Of a DNA stretch of 15,888 bases, positions 6,976 to 15,026 are shown piece after piece; position 1 is the first letter of the stretch, and each line of letters starts with the position of its first letter. Made by a program: the position numbers and the translations under genes. Under the pieces are notes generated by a model that saw only the letters and a program-made list of their open reading frames with translations, searched no databases and was not told the origin of the DNA. The stretch comes from an uncultured Anaeromassilibacillus sp. (GTDB taxonomy: Bacteria; Bacillota; Clostridia; Oscillospirales; Acutalibacteraceae): positions 1 through 15,888 of the forward strand of contig CAMFTQ010000003.1 in the NCBI GenBank assembly GCA_945988865.1. Reading direction: 5' to 3'.

Positions 6976-8217
6976 TTAAATGATAACATCGTACATACCA
7001 AACATAGCCTGAACGATAGATATTACTACAAAGCCTACAACACCGGCAATTACTATTGTCATCGCAGGAGTCATAGCGTCTGTCATACGCTGTGTTGCGT
7101 CGTTTGCCTGTTCCTCATACATATCTGCCATCTTTTTGAGTGAGTCGCCGAGCATACCGCTCTCTTCACCTACTCTTACCATAGAAACAAACAATGAATC
7201 AAACACCTTTGAGTGTCTGCCGAGTGATACGTTGATAGGAGTACCTATTCTTACGTCCTCAATTACCTGATTTAAGCAGTCGGATACATATTTGTTGCCT
7301 ACTACATCTCTTGAAAGCTCTAAGGAGGTTAAAATATTTACACCGGAGTCTGTAAGCGAAGCCATCATATTGGCAAAGCGTGTAAGCTGGTTAAGTCTTA
7401 AAACCTCACCGATAATCGGGATTTTAAGCTGATATGTTGACCACCACATACAGAACTTGTAGTTTTTCTGATATAAAAGTCTTATGCCGACTACAAGCAC
7501 AACTATTCCCAAAAGAATATACAAGCCGTAGTTCATAATAATGTCAGACATACCCATTGTCATCTGCGTCATAACAGGCAAATCTGCGCCGAAGCTTGCA
7601 AACAAATCCTTAAATGACGGCAGTACAACTACGCTCATTACAACTATAAGCGCAATTACAAGTACAAGCAAAAAGCAAGGGTAAATCATTGCGCTTTTGA
7701 GCTTGCCCTTTAAGGTGATTTCTTTTTTCAGCAGATTTACGCATTTATCAAATGCATCGTCAAGACGTCCGTTTGCCTCACCTGTCTGAATGATGTTTAC
7801 ATAAACCTTAGGAAAGGTCTTAAACGAGCCGATTGACTGTGAAAGCGTGATACCGTTATACAGGTTTGTAGATATTTCCTGCAAAATTCTGAGCATTTTC
7901 TTGTCCTTTTCGGTATCGCACAAAACAGCCATAGCTATTGAAAGCGAAACGCCGGAACGAATCATCATCGCCATCTGATGCATAAATGCAAGCAGACGCT
8001 TTTTTGTGATTTTTAAATCGTGCACGTCCTTTGTGCCGCCGATTTCTCTTTGCCAAATCGGAATATCCTCTTGCGGATCCTTTTTTGCTTCGGTAACGGA
8101 GATAGGCTTTAAGCCTCTGGCTTCAAGGTTTTTTCTTACCTCTTCCTTTGAATTGGCAACCATTTCTGATTTATATTTTCTGTTTTTATCGTTTACTGCT
8201 ACATAACTGTACTTCAC
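6976..8217 (-). CDS. pilC: Pilus inner-membrane platform protein PilC
   Basis: A 413-residue member of the GspF/PilC family, the polytopic platform on which PilB and PilT act. Two repeated cytoplasmic T2SSF domains are visible, around 73-196 (FMHQMAMMIRSGVSL, QTGEANGRLDDAF) and 275-398 (FANMMASLTDSGVNI, VRVGEESGMLGDSL). Membrane segments lie near 178-199, 227-248 and 384-405, which is the family topology. Length is normal. The start is GTG at 8217-8215: AGGAGG sits nine bases upstream and overlaps the end of pilT, whereas the nearby ATG at 8224 is out of frame. Six bases separate the pilT stop from the start, so the two are translationally linked. Confidence 0.95.
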   Translation of the reverse strand: MKYSYVAVNDKNRKYKSEMVANSKEEVRKNLEARGLKPISVTEAKKDPQEDIPIWQREIGGTKDVHDLKITKKRLLAFMHQMAMMIRSGVSLSIAMAVLCDTEKDKKMLRILQEISTNLYNGITLSQSIGSFKTFPKVYVNIIQTGEANGRLDDAFDKCVNLLKKEITLKGKLKSAMIYPCFLLVLVIALIVVMSVVVLPSFKDLFASFGADLPVMTQMTMGMSDIIMNYGLYILLGIVVLVVGIRLLYQKNYKFCMWWSTYQLKIPIIGEVLRLNQLTRFANMMASLTDSGVNILTSLELSRDVVGNKYVSDCLNQVIEDVRIGTPINVSLGRHSKVFDSLFVSMVRVGEESGMLGDSLKKMADMYEEQANDATQRMTDAMTPAMTIVIAGVVGFVVISIVQAMFGMYDVII

Positions 8218-8223
8218 GGCGCA

Positions 8224-9342
8224 TCACCTCCTGTTTCTGTTGATATAAGCAGCCGTACTGTTGTTAAGCGCACCTGTGTATGTCTGCTTTGCCTGAACAT
8301 CAAAATCCTCGCCAACATCATAGCTGTACTTTTCTGCCGTTTCTTTGGTGATAAGTCTTTTATTATACAGATTTTCAATGCTCATCTTTCTTGTAATCAT
8401 ACCGAGCGACTGGTTAAGAGTTATCATCTGATCAATCTGCGGGATTTTATCCTCACGAATAAGGTTAGCTATAGCCGAATTTACAAACATAATCTCGAAT
8501 GCGCCTATTCTGCCTGTGTTGTCTGCCTTGGGCAGAAGTCTTTGCGATACTACAGCCTTGAGCGTTGTTGAAAGCTGGCTTAACGCTTGCTTGTGTCGCT
8601 CTGTCGGGAACATATCAATCAGACGGTCTATTGTCTTTGAAGCGCTTTCGGTATGAAGTGTAGAAAGCACAAGGTGTCCTGTTTCGGCGGCTCTCAGAGC
8701 AATCGTCATAGACTCAAGGTCACGGATTTCGCCCATCAGGATAACATCGGGGTCCTCACGAAGCGCCGACCTGAGTGCTGTATTGTAGTCCACGCTGTCC
8801 TCGCCGACCTCTCTTTGGTTGATGATACATTTGTCGGGCGTATGCACATACTCTACAGGGTCCTCAATCGTGATAATATGCAGATTTTCTTTATGGTTAA
8901 TTTCATTTATAAGTGCTGCAAGCGTTGTCGATTTACCGCTGCCGGTAGGACCTGTAACAAGCACAAGTCCCTCTTTCAGGTTCAGGATTTTTGCTATGGC
9001 AGACGGAAGATTTAAGTCCTCAAGTCTTGGCGGCTTGAGCTTAATAATACGCATTACAAGCGTAACGCCGAAACGCTGTCTGAATGCGTTTACACGGAAA
9101 CGTGCTGAATTTTCAAATTGGTATGAAGCGTCAATGTCGCCTGTTTTGCAGAAGGTTTCATAATGTCCCGGCTCTAACACCTCTTTTATGTAGCCGAGGA
9201 CAGTTTCCTCATCAAGCACACCTGTTCCCTGAAAGTTGCAGATTGCACCGTCTACTCTGTAGGAAGGCTTATTATTACTTGCAAGGTGAATATCCGACGC
9301 ATTTTTGCTTATTGCAAATTGTACCATTTCTTTAAAATTCAT
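8224..9342 (-). CDS. pilT: Pilus retraction ATPase PilT
   Basis: A 372-residue hexameric AAA-type ATPase of the secretion ATPase superfamily, expected to depolymerise the pilus at the PilC platform. Numbered from the chosen start it has Walker A GPTGSGKST (131-139), Asp box TIEDPVE (158-164), Walker B DPDVILMGEIRD (197-208), His box HLVLSTLHT (223-231) and AIANLIRE (290-297), the equivalent of the PilT-specific AIRNLIRE motif with one Arg replaced by Ala. It lacks the long N-terminal MshEN region and the zinc tetracysteine of PilB. The open frame reaches an ATG at 9357, but GGAGAG is seven bases before the ATG at 9342 and the upstream ATG has purines abutting it, so 9342 is preferred. The start lies four bases after the pilB stop. 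Its presence implies a retractile pilus (twitching or DNA uptake). Confidence 0.93.
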   Translation of the reverse strand: MNFKEMVQFAISKNASDIHLASNNKPSYRVDGAICNFQGTGVLDEETVLGYIKEVLEPGHYETFCKTGDIDASYQFENSARFRVNAFRQRFGVTLVMRIIKLKPPRLEDLNLPSAIAKILNLKEGLVLVTGPTGSGKSTTLAALINEINHKENLHIITIEDPVEYVHTPDKCIINQREVGEDSVDYNTALRSALREDPDVILMGEIRDLESMTIALRAAETGHLVLSTLHTESASKTIDRLIDMFPTERHKQALSQLSTTLKAVVSQRLLPKADNTGRIGAFEIMFVNSAIANLIREDKIPQIDQMITLNQSLGMITRKMSIENLYNKRLITKETAEKYSYDVGEDFDVQAKQTYTGALNNSTAAYINRNRR

Positions 9343-9346
9343 ATTA

Positions 9347-11059
9347 TCACTCTCCATCCTCTTGATAAACCTCTGAAACAGTATCTACGTATGTTTCAAA
9401 GGATATAATTCCGTCAAGAAGCAGTTTTTTCAGGTTATCTCTCAACGAGAGCATTCCCTCGCCTCTTGCGATAGTGTCTATTTCATCTGTTGTCTTGCCT
9501 GCGTGAATTGCATTTTTGATTGCGCTTGTAACAGGCATAACCTCGTGAACGGCAATACGTCCCTTGTAGCCTAAGTTGTTGCAGTTCTGGCAAGTACCCG
9601 GCTTGTAAAGTGTAACCTTTTCTGTCAGCGGAAGTCCGATTACTCTAAGCTCATCCTCTGACGCTGTGTATGGAATTTTGCAGTCGGGGCAAAGTCTTCT
9701 GACAAGCTTCTGTGCAATAACGCCGAGCATTGAGGACGAAACCATATACGGCTCAACGCCCATATCAATAAGACGAACAACGGAGCTTGCCGCATTGTAG
9801 GTATGGATTGTTGACAATACCAGGTGGCCTGTGATAGCGGCACGTGCGGCGATGTCGGCTGTTTCCTGGTCACGGATTTCACCGATCATAATAACGTCGG
9901 GGTCCTGACGGAGAATTGAACGAAGAACGCTTGCAAAGGTCAAGCCTGCCTTGTCGTTGATGTCAACCTGTGTGATGCCGGGGATTACCATTTCTACAGG
10001 GTTTTCAACGGTAACAATGTTTACCGATTCGTTGTTAAGACCCTGAAGCGCTGCGTACAGTGTAGTTGACTTACCGCTACCTGTAGCACCCGAAAGCAGA
10101 ATAATACCTCTGTTTGATGTGAGAAGCTGGTCGAATTTTTCGAGGTTTTCGGGCAAAAAGCCGATGCTTGCCTTGTCAAGCTTTAGTCCGATAGCAGTTG
10201 TAATTCTGATTACGATTTTTTCACCGTAAACGCTCGGCAACGAGGACACACGCATATCAATCTTCTGATTCTGCACGGTATAGTGCAGACGGCCGTCCTG
10301 AGGAATACGCTTTTCTGCAATATTCATACCGCTGATAAATTTAATACGGCTCGTTACAGAGGGTGCAAGCTCCTTGCCGGTTTCCATATATTTTACAAGC
10401 TTACCGTCTATACGGAAGCGGATAATCATTTTTGTTTCCTGAGGTTCAATGTGAATATCGGACGCACGTTGATTTACAGCGTCGGCAATCATATTGTTTA
10501 CAAATTTGATAATCGGCTGGTTGTCAACGTCCTCCTGATCCTCGGTGGACAGAGTATCCTCTGTTTTTGCCATTTGGCTCTGAACAAACTCCTGCGCCTC
10601 GTCATAAACGGACGACTGGTCGTTTGCCTCGTACAGCTCTCTTATCTTTTCTTCGAGCTGTGTAGGAGTGCAGACAGCAGTTCTTACTTTCTTTTTTGTG
10701 TAGTTGTTTATAGCGTACACCGCTTTGTAGTCAAGCGGATTTGTCATCGCAACGGTAAGGAAGTTTCCGTTTAGCTCAATCGGCATAGCCTTATATTCCT
10801 TAACCATTGTTTCGGGAAGAAGCTCTATAAGTCCGTCGCTTATAATGTATGTACTTAAATCAATTAGCGGAAGGTGCATTTTGTCAGCAAGAATCTTGTA
10901 GATCTGTTCCTCTGTAACAACACCCTCTGTTACAAGTGCTTCTTCGATAGTTTTTGTATTATCGTCTAAATACTGCATCTGAACACGCTTGATAGTCTTT
11001 AGACGTACTATTTCATTTTTTACAAGGTCATTTGTAAGATTAAATATTGACGGCTTCAT
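9347..11059 (-). CDS. pilB: Pilus extension ATPase PilB
   Basis: A 570-residue GspE/PilB family ATPase that drives pilin polymerisation from the cytoplasmic side. An N-terminal MshEN-type region (about 30-145) precedes the ATPase core with SDIHIEP (200-206), Walker A GATGSGKST (324-332), Asp box VENPVE (351-356), Walker B DPDVIMIGEIRD (386-397), His box GHLVLSTIHT (411-420) and the zinc tetracysteine CPDC (457-460) with CQNC (490-493). The Asp box has Asn at 353 where Asp is usual. MshEN domains in some PilB homologues bind cyclic di-GMP; whether this one does cannot be told by eye. The ATG has GAGGG eight bases upstream. It follows pilD by 42 bases without a visible promoter and is followed at once by pilT. 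Confidence 0.95.
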   Translation of the reverse strand: MKPSIFNLTNDLVKNEIVRLKTIKRVQMQYLDDNTKTIEEALVTEGVVTEEQIYKILADKMHLPLIDLSTYIISDGLIELLPETMVKEYKAMPIELNGNFLTVAMTNPLDYKAVYAINNYTKKKVRTAVCTPTQLEEKIRELYEANDQSSVYDEAQEFVQSQMAKTEDTLSTEDQEDVDNQPIIKFVNNMIADAVNQRASDIHIEPQETKMIIRFRIDGKLVKYMETGKELAPSVTSRIKFISGMNIAEKRIPQDGRLHYTVQNQKIDMRVSSLPSVYGEKIVIRITTAIGLKLDKASIGFLPENLEKFDQLLTSNRGIILLSGATGSGKSTTLYAALQGLNNESVNIVTVENPVEMVIPGITQVDINDKAGLTFASVLRSILRQDPDVIMIGEIRDQETADIAARAAITGHLVLSTIHTYNAASSVVRLIDMGVEPYMVSSSMLGVIAQKLVRRLCPDCKIPYTASEDELRVIGLPLTEKVTLYKPGTCQNCNNLGYKGRIAVHEVMPVTSAIKNAIHAGKTTDEIDTIARGEGMLSLRDNLKKLLLDGIISFETYVDTVSEVYQEDGE

Positions 11060-11101
11060 AAAAGGATCCCTCTTCGATGTTATTCTGAATGCTGTTTAAA
11101 T

Positions 11102-11884
11102 CTAAAGAATAAGCATATCAACGTACCATTGTACGGCATACTCAATCTGATTTTGAAATAAAAGTACGCTTATTGCGCCAATGCAAAGAAACGGCCCAAA
11201 CGGAAAATAGGCAGATACCTCTGATTTTGAAAACAGCTTTTTAAAAAGCAGAAATACAATATATACACCCGCTGTCATAACTGCGATAAAAAACGAAGCA
11301 AAAACCATAGGAAAGCCAAGCATAGCACCGATTGGCACCATCAGCTTTACATCGCCAAAGCCCATACCTTCCTTTTTAAAGATAAGTATAGATAAAATGT
11401 TTATAACAAGCAGTGTACCCGAACCGCACACAGCGCCGAGCAATATATCCCAAAAGCTTTTTATCATCAGCTTTTCGCCCAAAAATAAATCATAAAGTGA
11501 AAAGGCAACGCAGATAATTGCAAGCACTGCTGTAAACTGGTCGGGAATAATCGAATACTTTGCGTCTGACATAATTATCAGAAGCATAGCATAGCAGATA
11601 AAAAGCGAAAACAGCGTATAAATTGTATAGCCAAATGCAAAAAAGCATAAAAGCGTTACGAAAACAAGCAAAGCAGAAACAAAAATTCCGCTAAGCCGAA
11701 ACTCGTACCTTTTGCCAAGCATTTCTTCTGTCGGCTCTTCGTCAAAATCACACAGCCACCTTGCAGGTATTGCATTTAGCAGGCGGTATGCAAAAAAGAC
11801 TGCGACTACTGATACAGCCGCTATAACTGCCGACAGAATATATGCTGTAATTACTGAAAAATCAGGGGAAAGATAAGTAATCAT
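11102..11884 (-). CDS. pilD: Prepilin peptidase PilD, peptidase-only form
   Basis: A 260-residue polytopic A24-family aspartic protease that cuts the class III leader after Gly in prepilins. The two catalytic aspartates are D107 in SDAKYSIIPD and D178 in GMGFGDVKLM (the GxGD motif), both at cytoplasmic membrane boundaries; about seven hydrophobic helices follow one another. The bifunctional PilD enzymes have an N-terminal methyltransferase region with paired CxxC motifs; here the first 60 residues hold one membrane helix and a short loop with a single Cys (C45), so that region is absent or vestigial. The start ATG has AGGA about ten bases upstream, a weak site. The gene lies 28 bases after pilO and 42 before pilB. 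It should process all four prepilins of this locus. Confidence 0.93.
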   Translation of the reverse strand: MITYLSPDFSVITAYILSAVIAAVSVVAVFFAYRLLNAIPARWLCDFDEEPTEEMLGKRYEFRLSGIFVSALLVFVTLLCFFAFGYTIYTLFSLFICYAMLLIIMSDAKYSIIPDQFTAVLAIICVAFSLYDLFLGEKLMIKSFWDILLGAVCGSGTLLVINILSILIFKKEGMGFGDVKLMVPIGAMLGFPMVFASFFIAVMTAGVYIVFLLFKKLFSKSEVSAYFPFGPFLCIGAISVLLFQNQIEYAVQWYVDMLIL

Positions 11885-11912
11885 CTATTAACTGTCCTAA
11901 CCGAGAATTTTA

Positions 11913-12512
11913 TCATTCCACAGGTACTTCAGGTACTGCTGATGACGACATCTTTGTAGCGTCAAAGTAATAAAGCGTTACGCTTAATCTTGTGTCATAG
12001 TTTGCTGTTTTTTCAATAGGCGACATACTGATGTTGTTAATAAAATAACAGCCCTTTGATTCCTGCTCAAGATAGTGAATGAGGCTCTGTGTTTTTTCTA
12101 AAGACTCTCTGAAAGAAAATTCAAGCGATGTAGTGTAAAGCGGAATACCTGTTGTTGATGTTCTGCCCTGTGGGTCCTGAACACCGTCGCCACGGCTCAG
12201 GCTCGTCATAGTAATTTTGAGCTGATTGAAAATTCTCTGTAAATCCTCGATAGATGATTTTGAGTCAACATAGAGCAAAGACTGCTCCTCGTTATATTTT
12301 TCTGTCAGCTTTTTGATTTTTTCGTCTATTTTTGCCTGATTTGTAAGTGTGTCCTCGTACTTTGAAACCTCTGCAACTGCCGCATCGTGGTTTGCGTTGT
12401 ACTGGTCAATTCTTGACAAGGCAGGAATAAACAAAACGTTTGTCAGAACAACAAACAGGACAAGCAGTACTACACATATCAAAACAGAATTCGGTATATT
12501 TTGCTTTTTCAT
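11913..12512 (-). CDS. pilO: Pilus alignment protein PilO
   Basis: A 199-residue bitopic membrane protein: a short basic N-terminus, one membrane helix (about 9-30), a heptad-like stretch predicted as coiled coil (35-80) and a small alpha/beta C-terminal domain (about 85-185), the layout of PilO. PilO pairs with PilN to connect cytoplasmic PilM with the pilus fibre outside the membrane. Sequence motifs in this family are weak, so the call rests on topology, length and its position directly after pilMN. AGGAGG lies nine bases before the ATG, overlapping the end of pilMN, so translation is probably coupled. The last 15 residues are Ser/Pro/Val-rich. Confidence 0.85.
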   Translation of the reverse strand: MKKQNIPNSVLICVVLLVLFVVLTNVLFIPALSRIDQYNANHDAAVAEVSKYEDTLTNQAKIDEKIKKLTEKYNEEQSLLYVDSKSSIEDLQRIFNQLKITMTSLSRGDGVQDPQGRTSTTGIPLYTTSLEFSFRESLEKTQSLIHYLEQESKGCYFINNISMSPIEKTANYDTRLSVTLYYFDATKMSSSAVPEVPVE

Positions 12513-12526
12513 TTTTGGTTTCCTCC

Positions 12527-14233
12527 TTAATTTGTGCTGTCTGCGTTATCTTCAACCGAATTTTCTTCGGCTGCCGGCTTTTCTGTTACAGTCAGATTTG
12601 TTGAGAACGAATAGCCTGCCGTTTCGGCATTTTCGTTAATTGTAAAGGACGGGCTCATCTCAAAGAAGCCGTCAGCCTTTATATTGTTCTGAAGGTCAAT
12701 AAACGTTTTGAAATCCTTAGTTTTTCCGCTTATCGGTATCTCATATGTTTCTACGCCTGTATCTGTTTTGTGAGAAAGCGAATAATAGTCAAACTCGGCT
12801 ACCTTCTGCACTACCTGTCTGTTAATCTCGTTTATAACGTCCTCACTGTAGAGCTTTGTTCTCGGAAGCAGCGCTGCGTCAACGGTCTGGTCGCTGATAG
12901 CCTTGTTGATGTCGTCCTCCTTCTGAATAAGAGATTTTGCAAAATCATATTCAGGCTTGTTTACGTTTGAATTGTCAATAGCCTGCCTGCCCTCAAGAAA
13001 GCCGTAAATACCGCCGCCTATCAGAATCAAGCCTGCCATTACGGCACAGCCTATGTTGCCGAGCTTTTTGATTAAATCTGTATTTTTTGCACCTGTCGGC
13101 TTTATGCTGTAGAGGAAGTTATCCTCAAAAACGTTACCGCTGTTCATAAGCTCATTCATAAAGAAGAATGCGCCTGATTTGTAGAAATCATCTCTTGCCT
13201 GAAGTGACGGCTCGGGAGCAGGGTTGCCCGGACGGAATGTTTCGGAAATAAGTATAACCTCTTTAGAGAGATTAAGACCTACAAAATAGCTTGTCATATG
13301 TGGCATATATGCAATAAAGTCACTTATGTAAAGCTGGTCGATCTGAACGTTTAACGACATAGCAACAAGACGAATATCACGAACAATATCATCAATAAGA
13401 GTAGCCGTAATTTCTTCGAGCTTTCTGGTTGACGTAGGGTTAATACAGTCGTCACATAAGCCGTAGCCTGTCATTCTGAGGTACTCAACAGCGGCGTTTA
13501 GATTGATGCTTCTGTCCTCTTTTATAACGTCAAGAATTTCATCAACAGGAGTGTTAAAGTCGTGGCAGTAAAGCGGAATACCGTTTTTGGCAATCATTAC
13601 TCTGACAGAGGTAAAGTCCATACTGATAAGGGCAACTGTTCTGTCGTAGCTGTAGATTGTGTTCTGTGCGCAGTAGAGCATCGCCGACTCTGTCGGTACA
13701 ACCTTGATAAGGTTTAATTGTCTTTCGCCGAATGCCTGTGATAAATCCTCGATAAGCGATTTCGGCATCGCAAAAACCTTTGCCGTTACCTCCTTGCTGT
13801 CGGGGTCCTTGCTCTTGATAGTTTCGTAATCCTTTGAAAGTATTGCGTAGCTTTCTACATCATCACCGACAAATTCTCTGATTTTATCAACAGCTAAATT
13901 GTCGAGAACCTTTTTTGCGCCCTTTTTATGCTGATACTCCTGAAAGGTGAGGTCGTAGCTTTCTACCATCATAATTACGTCTGTAACCTCGTTGTGAGAA
14001 AGCTTGCCCAAGCCGTCCTTTACAAGATTTGCAAGGAGCTTCGGGTCCTCCCATATAGAGCTTTTATTTTTTAACAGCTCCTTATCAATAGGAATAATAA
14101 GCGGAGATGAAAACGAAAAAGACGATTTTTCATCAGCAACGCCTTTTTTATCCTTATCAACCTGATTCTGAAGTCTTTCGCAGGCTGTAATGCACAGGTA
14201 TTTCTGCGCAACCTGAACTAATACATTCTTCAT
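12527..14233 (-). CDS. pilMN: Fused PilM-PilN pilus assembly protein
   Basis: A 568-residue protein combining two usually separate subunits. Residues 1 to about 385 form the cytoplasmic PilM-like actin-fold domain (PTESAMLYCAQ 180-190; ALISMDFTSVRVMIAKNG 201-218). A single membrane helix follows (about 391-413), then a PilN-like outer domain with a helical stalk (about 425-480) and an alpha/beta module (483-553), and an acidic tail. The fusion fixes a one-to-one ratio of PilM and PilN; a pilMN fusion is also known from C. difficile. The nucleotide-binding loops look worn: the first phosphate loop, usually DIGSSS near the N-terminus, is VLVQVAQKY, and the second, usually DIG, is MDF. PilO follows 14 bases later. 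The ATG has AGGTGG about 12 bases upstream, a long spacing. The 212 bp gap to pilA contains two hairpins and no convincing promoter. Confidence 0.88.
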   Translation of the reverse strand: MKNVLVQVAQKYLCITACERLQNQVDKDKKGVADEKSSFSFSSPLIIPIDKELLKNKSSIWEDPKLLANLVKDGLGKLSHNEVTDVIMMVESYDLTFQEYQHKKGAKKVLDNLAVDKIREFVGDDVESYAILSKDYETIKSKDPDSKEVTAKVFAMPKSLIEDLSQAFGERQLNLIKVVPTESAMLYCAQNTIYSYDRTVALISMDFTSVRVMIAKNGIPLYCHDFNTPVDEILDVIKEDRSINLNAAVEYLRMTGYGLCDDCINPTSTRKLEEITATLIDDIVRDIRLVAMSLNVQIDQLYISDFIAYMPHMTSYFVGLNLSKEVILISETFRPGNPAPEPSLQARDDFYKSGAFFFMNELMNSGNVFEDNFLYSIKPTGAKNTDLIKKLGNIGCAVMAGLILIGGGIYGFLEGRQAIDNSNVNKPEYDFAKSLIQKEDDINKAISDQTVDAALLPRTKLYSEDVINEINRQVVQKVAEFDYYSLSHKTDTGVETYEIPISGKTKDFKTFIDLQNNIKADGFFEMSPSFTINENAETAGYSFSTNLTVTEKPAAEENSVEDNADSTN

Positions 14234-14371
14234 AATTTATTTACACCACCTGAAAATAATTGTTTGTTTTTGTTTATGTCAGCCACAACGGCAAAATTTC
14301 TGAAATTTAGGTAAACGTTTTTAAATCAACAAAATTCAATATTTACTCAAAAATAAATCGAATAAACCCCT

Positions 14372-14398
14372 AAAAGGCTCGCCCGAGGCGAGCCTTTT
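14372..14398 (-). terminator. Strong hairpin after pilA, probable leaky terminator
   Basis: A perfect 12-pair inverted repeat AAAAGGCTCGCC with a three-base loop. On the minus strand the right arm ends in TTTT, then AGGGG interrupts before TTTATT, so the U-tract is broken and termination is likely partial. It sits about 50 bases after the pilA stop and before pilMN. The plus strand side has TTTTGGTTTTAATTT, so it could also stop antisense transcripts. Function is inferred from stem quality and position. Confidence 0.75.
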
Positions 14399-14403
14399 GG
14401 TTT

Positions 14404-14432
14404 TAATTTCGGGTATCAGCAAACCGAAATTA
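14404..14432 (-). promoter_or_regulatory. Second stem-loop between pilA stop and the terminator-like hairpin
   Basis: TAATTTCGG (14404-14412) and CCGAAATTA (14424-14432) form nine perfect pairs with an 11-base loop. It begins 13 bases after the pilA stop codon and has no T-run, so it is more likely to protect the 3' end of a pilA mRNA than to terminate. The role is inferred. Confidence 0.5.
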
Positions 14433-14445
14433 TTAAGTACAATAA

Positions 14446-14931
14446 TTAGAAAAGGGTTGTAACTTTATCTGTGCTGCTTGATGTGAGTGCAGTTGAGAAG
14501 TTTGATCCTACGATTGTATTACCGGAGATGTCCTTGTTGTTTGCAGTATCTACATATTTGCACTGTGAATCAGTCTTGCTCCACTTAAGAGTGTATGTTG
14601 TGCCGCCGATAGTTCTTGTATTTTCAATGTTCTTAAGAGCCTTCTTAGTATATACGTCTGCTACTGATGTGTTAGTACCGGCTGTATAAACTGATTTATC
14701 GCCTGCAATAATCTGAGCGTGTGCCTCTTTAAGAGCAAGCTCTACTGTCTGTGCGTCTGTAGCTGCAGCACTCTTTGTTGAAGAGTCGATTGTGTTGGAA
14801 ACAATCGGAATAGCAATAGCTGCAAGGATTGCAAGAATTGCGATAACTACAACAAGCTCAACGAGTGTAAAGCCTTTTTTGCTCTTTCTTGACTTTGTTA
14901 ATTCTGTCTTAACTGTCTGAATTTTGTTCAT
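14446..14931 (-). CDS. pilA: Major type IV pilin PilA
   Basis: A 161-residue prepilin. A 20-residue Lys-rich leader ends in SKKG, with cleavage before F21. The mature start FTLVELVVVIAILAILAAIAIP is the canonical type IV pilin helix with Glu5 (E25) and Pro22. The mature 141-residue protein has a short globular domain rich in Thr, Ser and Ala with a single Cys, so no intramolecular disulfide can form. The N-methylated Phe of the mature protein would need a methyltransferase, which the local PilD seems to lack. It is judged the major subunit because it is first in the locus, best matches the pilin consensus, has its own promoter and long leader, and is separated from the assembly genes by hairpins. 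AGAGG lies nine bases before the ATG. Confidence 0.93.
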   Translation of the reverse strand: MNKIQTVKTELTKSRKSKKGFTLVELVVVIAILAILAAIAIPIVSNTIDSSTKSAAATDAQTVELALKEAHAQIIAGDKSVYTAGTNTSVADVYTKKALKNIENTRTIGGTTYTLKWSKTDSQCKYVDTANNKDISGNTIVGSNFSTALTSSSTDKVTTLF

Positions 14932-14975
14932 TTCAAATTACCTCTCTTAAAATATTTCTAAATTGATCCTAAACC

Positions 14976-15026
14976 GGGATAACAACGGCAATGCCAGCTG
15001 ATTTGACACAGCCGTTGCTCTTGCCC
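14976..15026 (-). promoter_or_regulatory. Structured 5' leader of pilA
   Basis: On the minus strand AGCAACGGC (15019-15011) pairs with GCCGTTGTT (14989-14981), nine pairs with one wobble, capped by a 21-base loop that itself contains CAGCTG. GGG (15026-15024) and CCC (14978-14976) could close an outer helix around an internal loop. TTTAGG occurs on both sides of the structure. Within the leader GCTG and CAGC offer an alternative pairing. It lies in the approximately 100 nt transcribed leader before the pilA ribosome binding site, and there is no terminator T-run. It does not match the conserved elements of cyclic di-GMP riboswitches that I know. Confidence 0.5.

Noticed and set aside
8653..9163. 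Two overlapping plus-strand frames inside pilT
   Set aside because: Antisense shadows over the conserved Walker region of pilT.
9343..9357. Upstream ATG at 9357 as the pilT start
   Set aside because: Its purine-rich site abuts the start codon with no spacing, whereas GGAGAG is seven bases from the ATG at 9342, which also begins the conserved MNFKEMVQFAIS region.
10283..10774. Plus-strand open frame of 163 codons inside pilB
   Set aside because: Antisense shadow of pilB; composition is unlike a real protein and there is no promoter or ribosome binding site of note.
14304..14332. Possible promoter TTGTTG-17 bp-TAAATT before pilMN
   Set aside because: Only four of six bases match in each box and there is no TG extension, unlike the four good promoters in the window. 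Not listed, though a weak promoter cannot be excluded.
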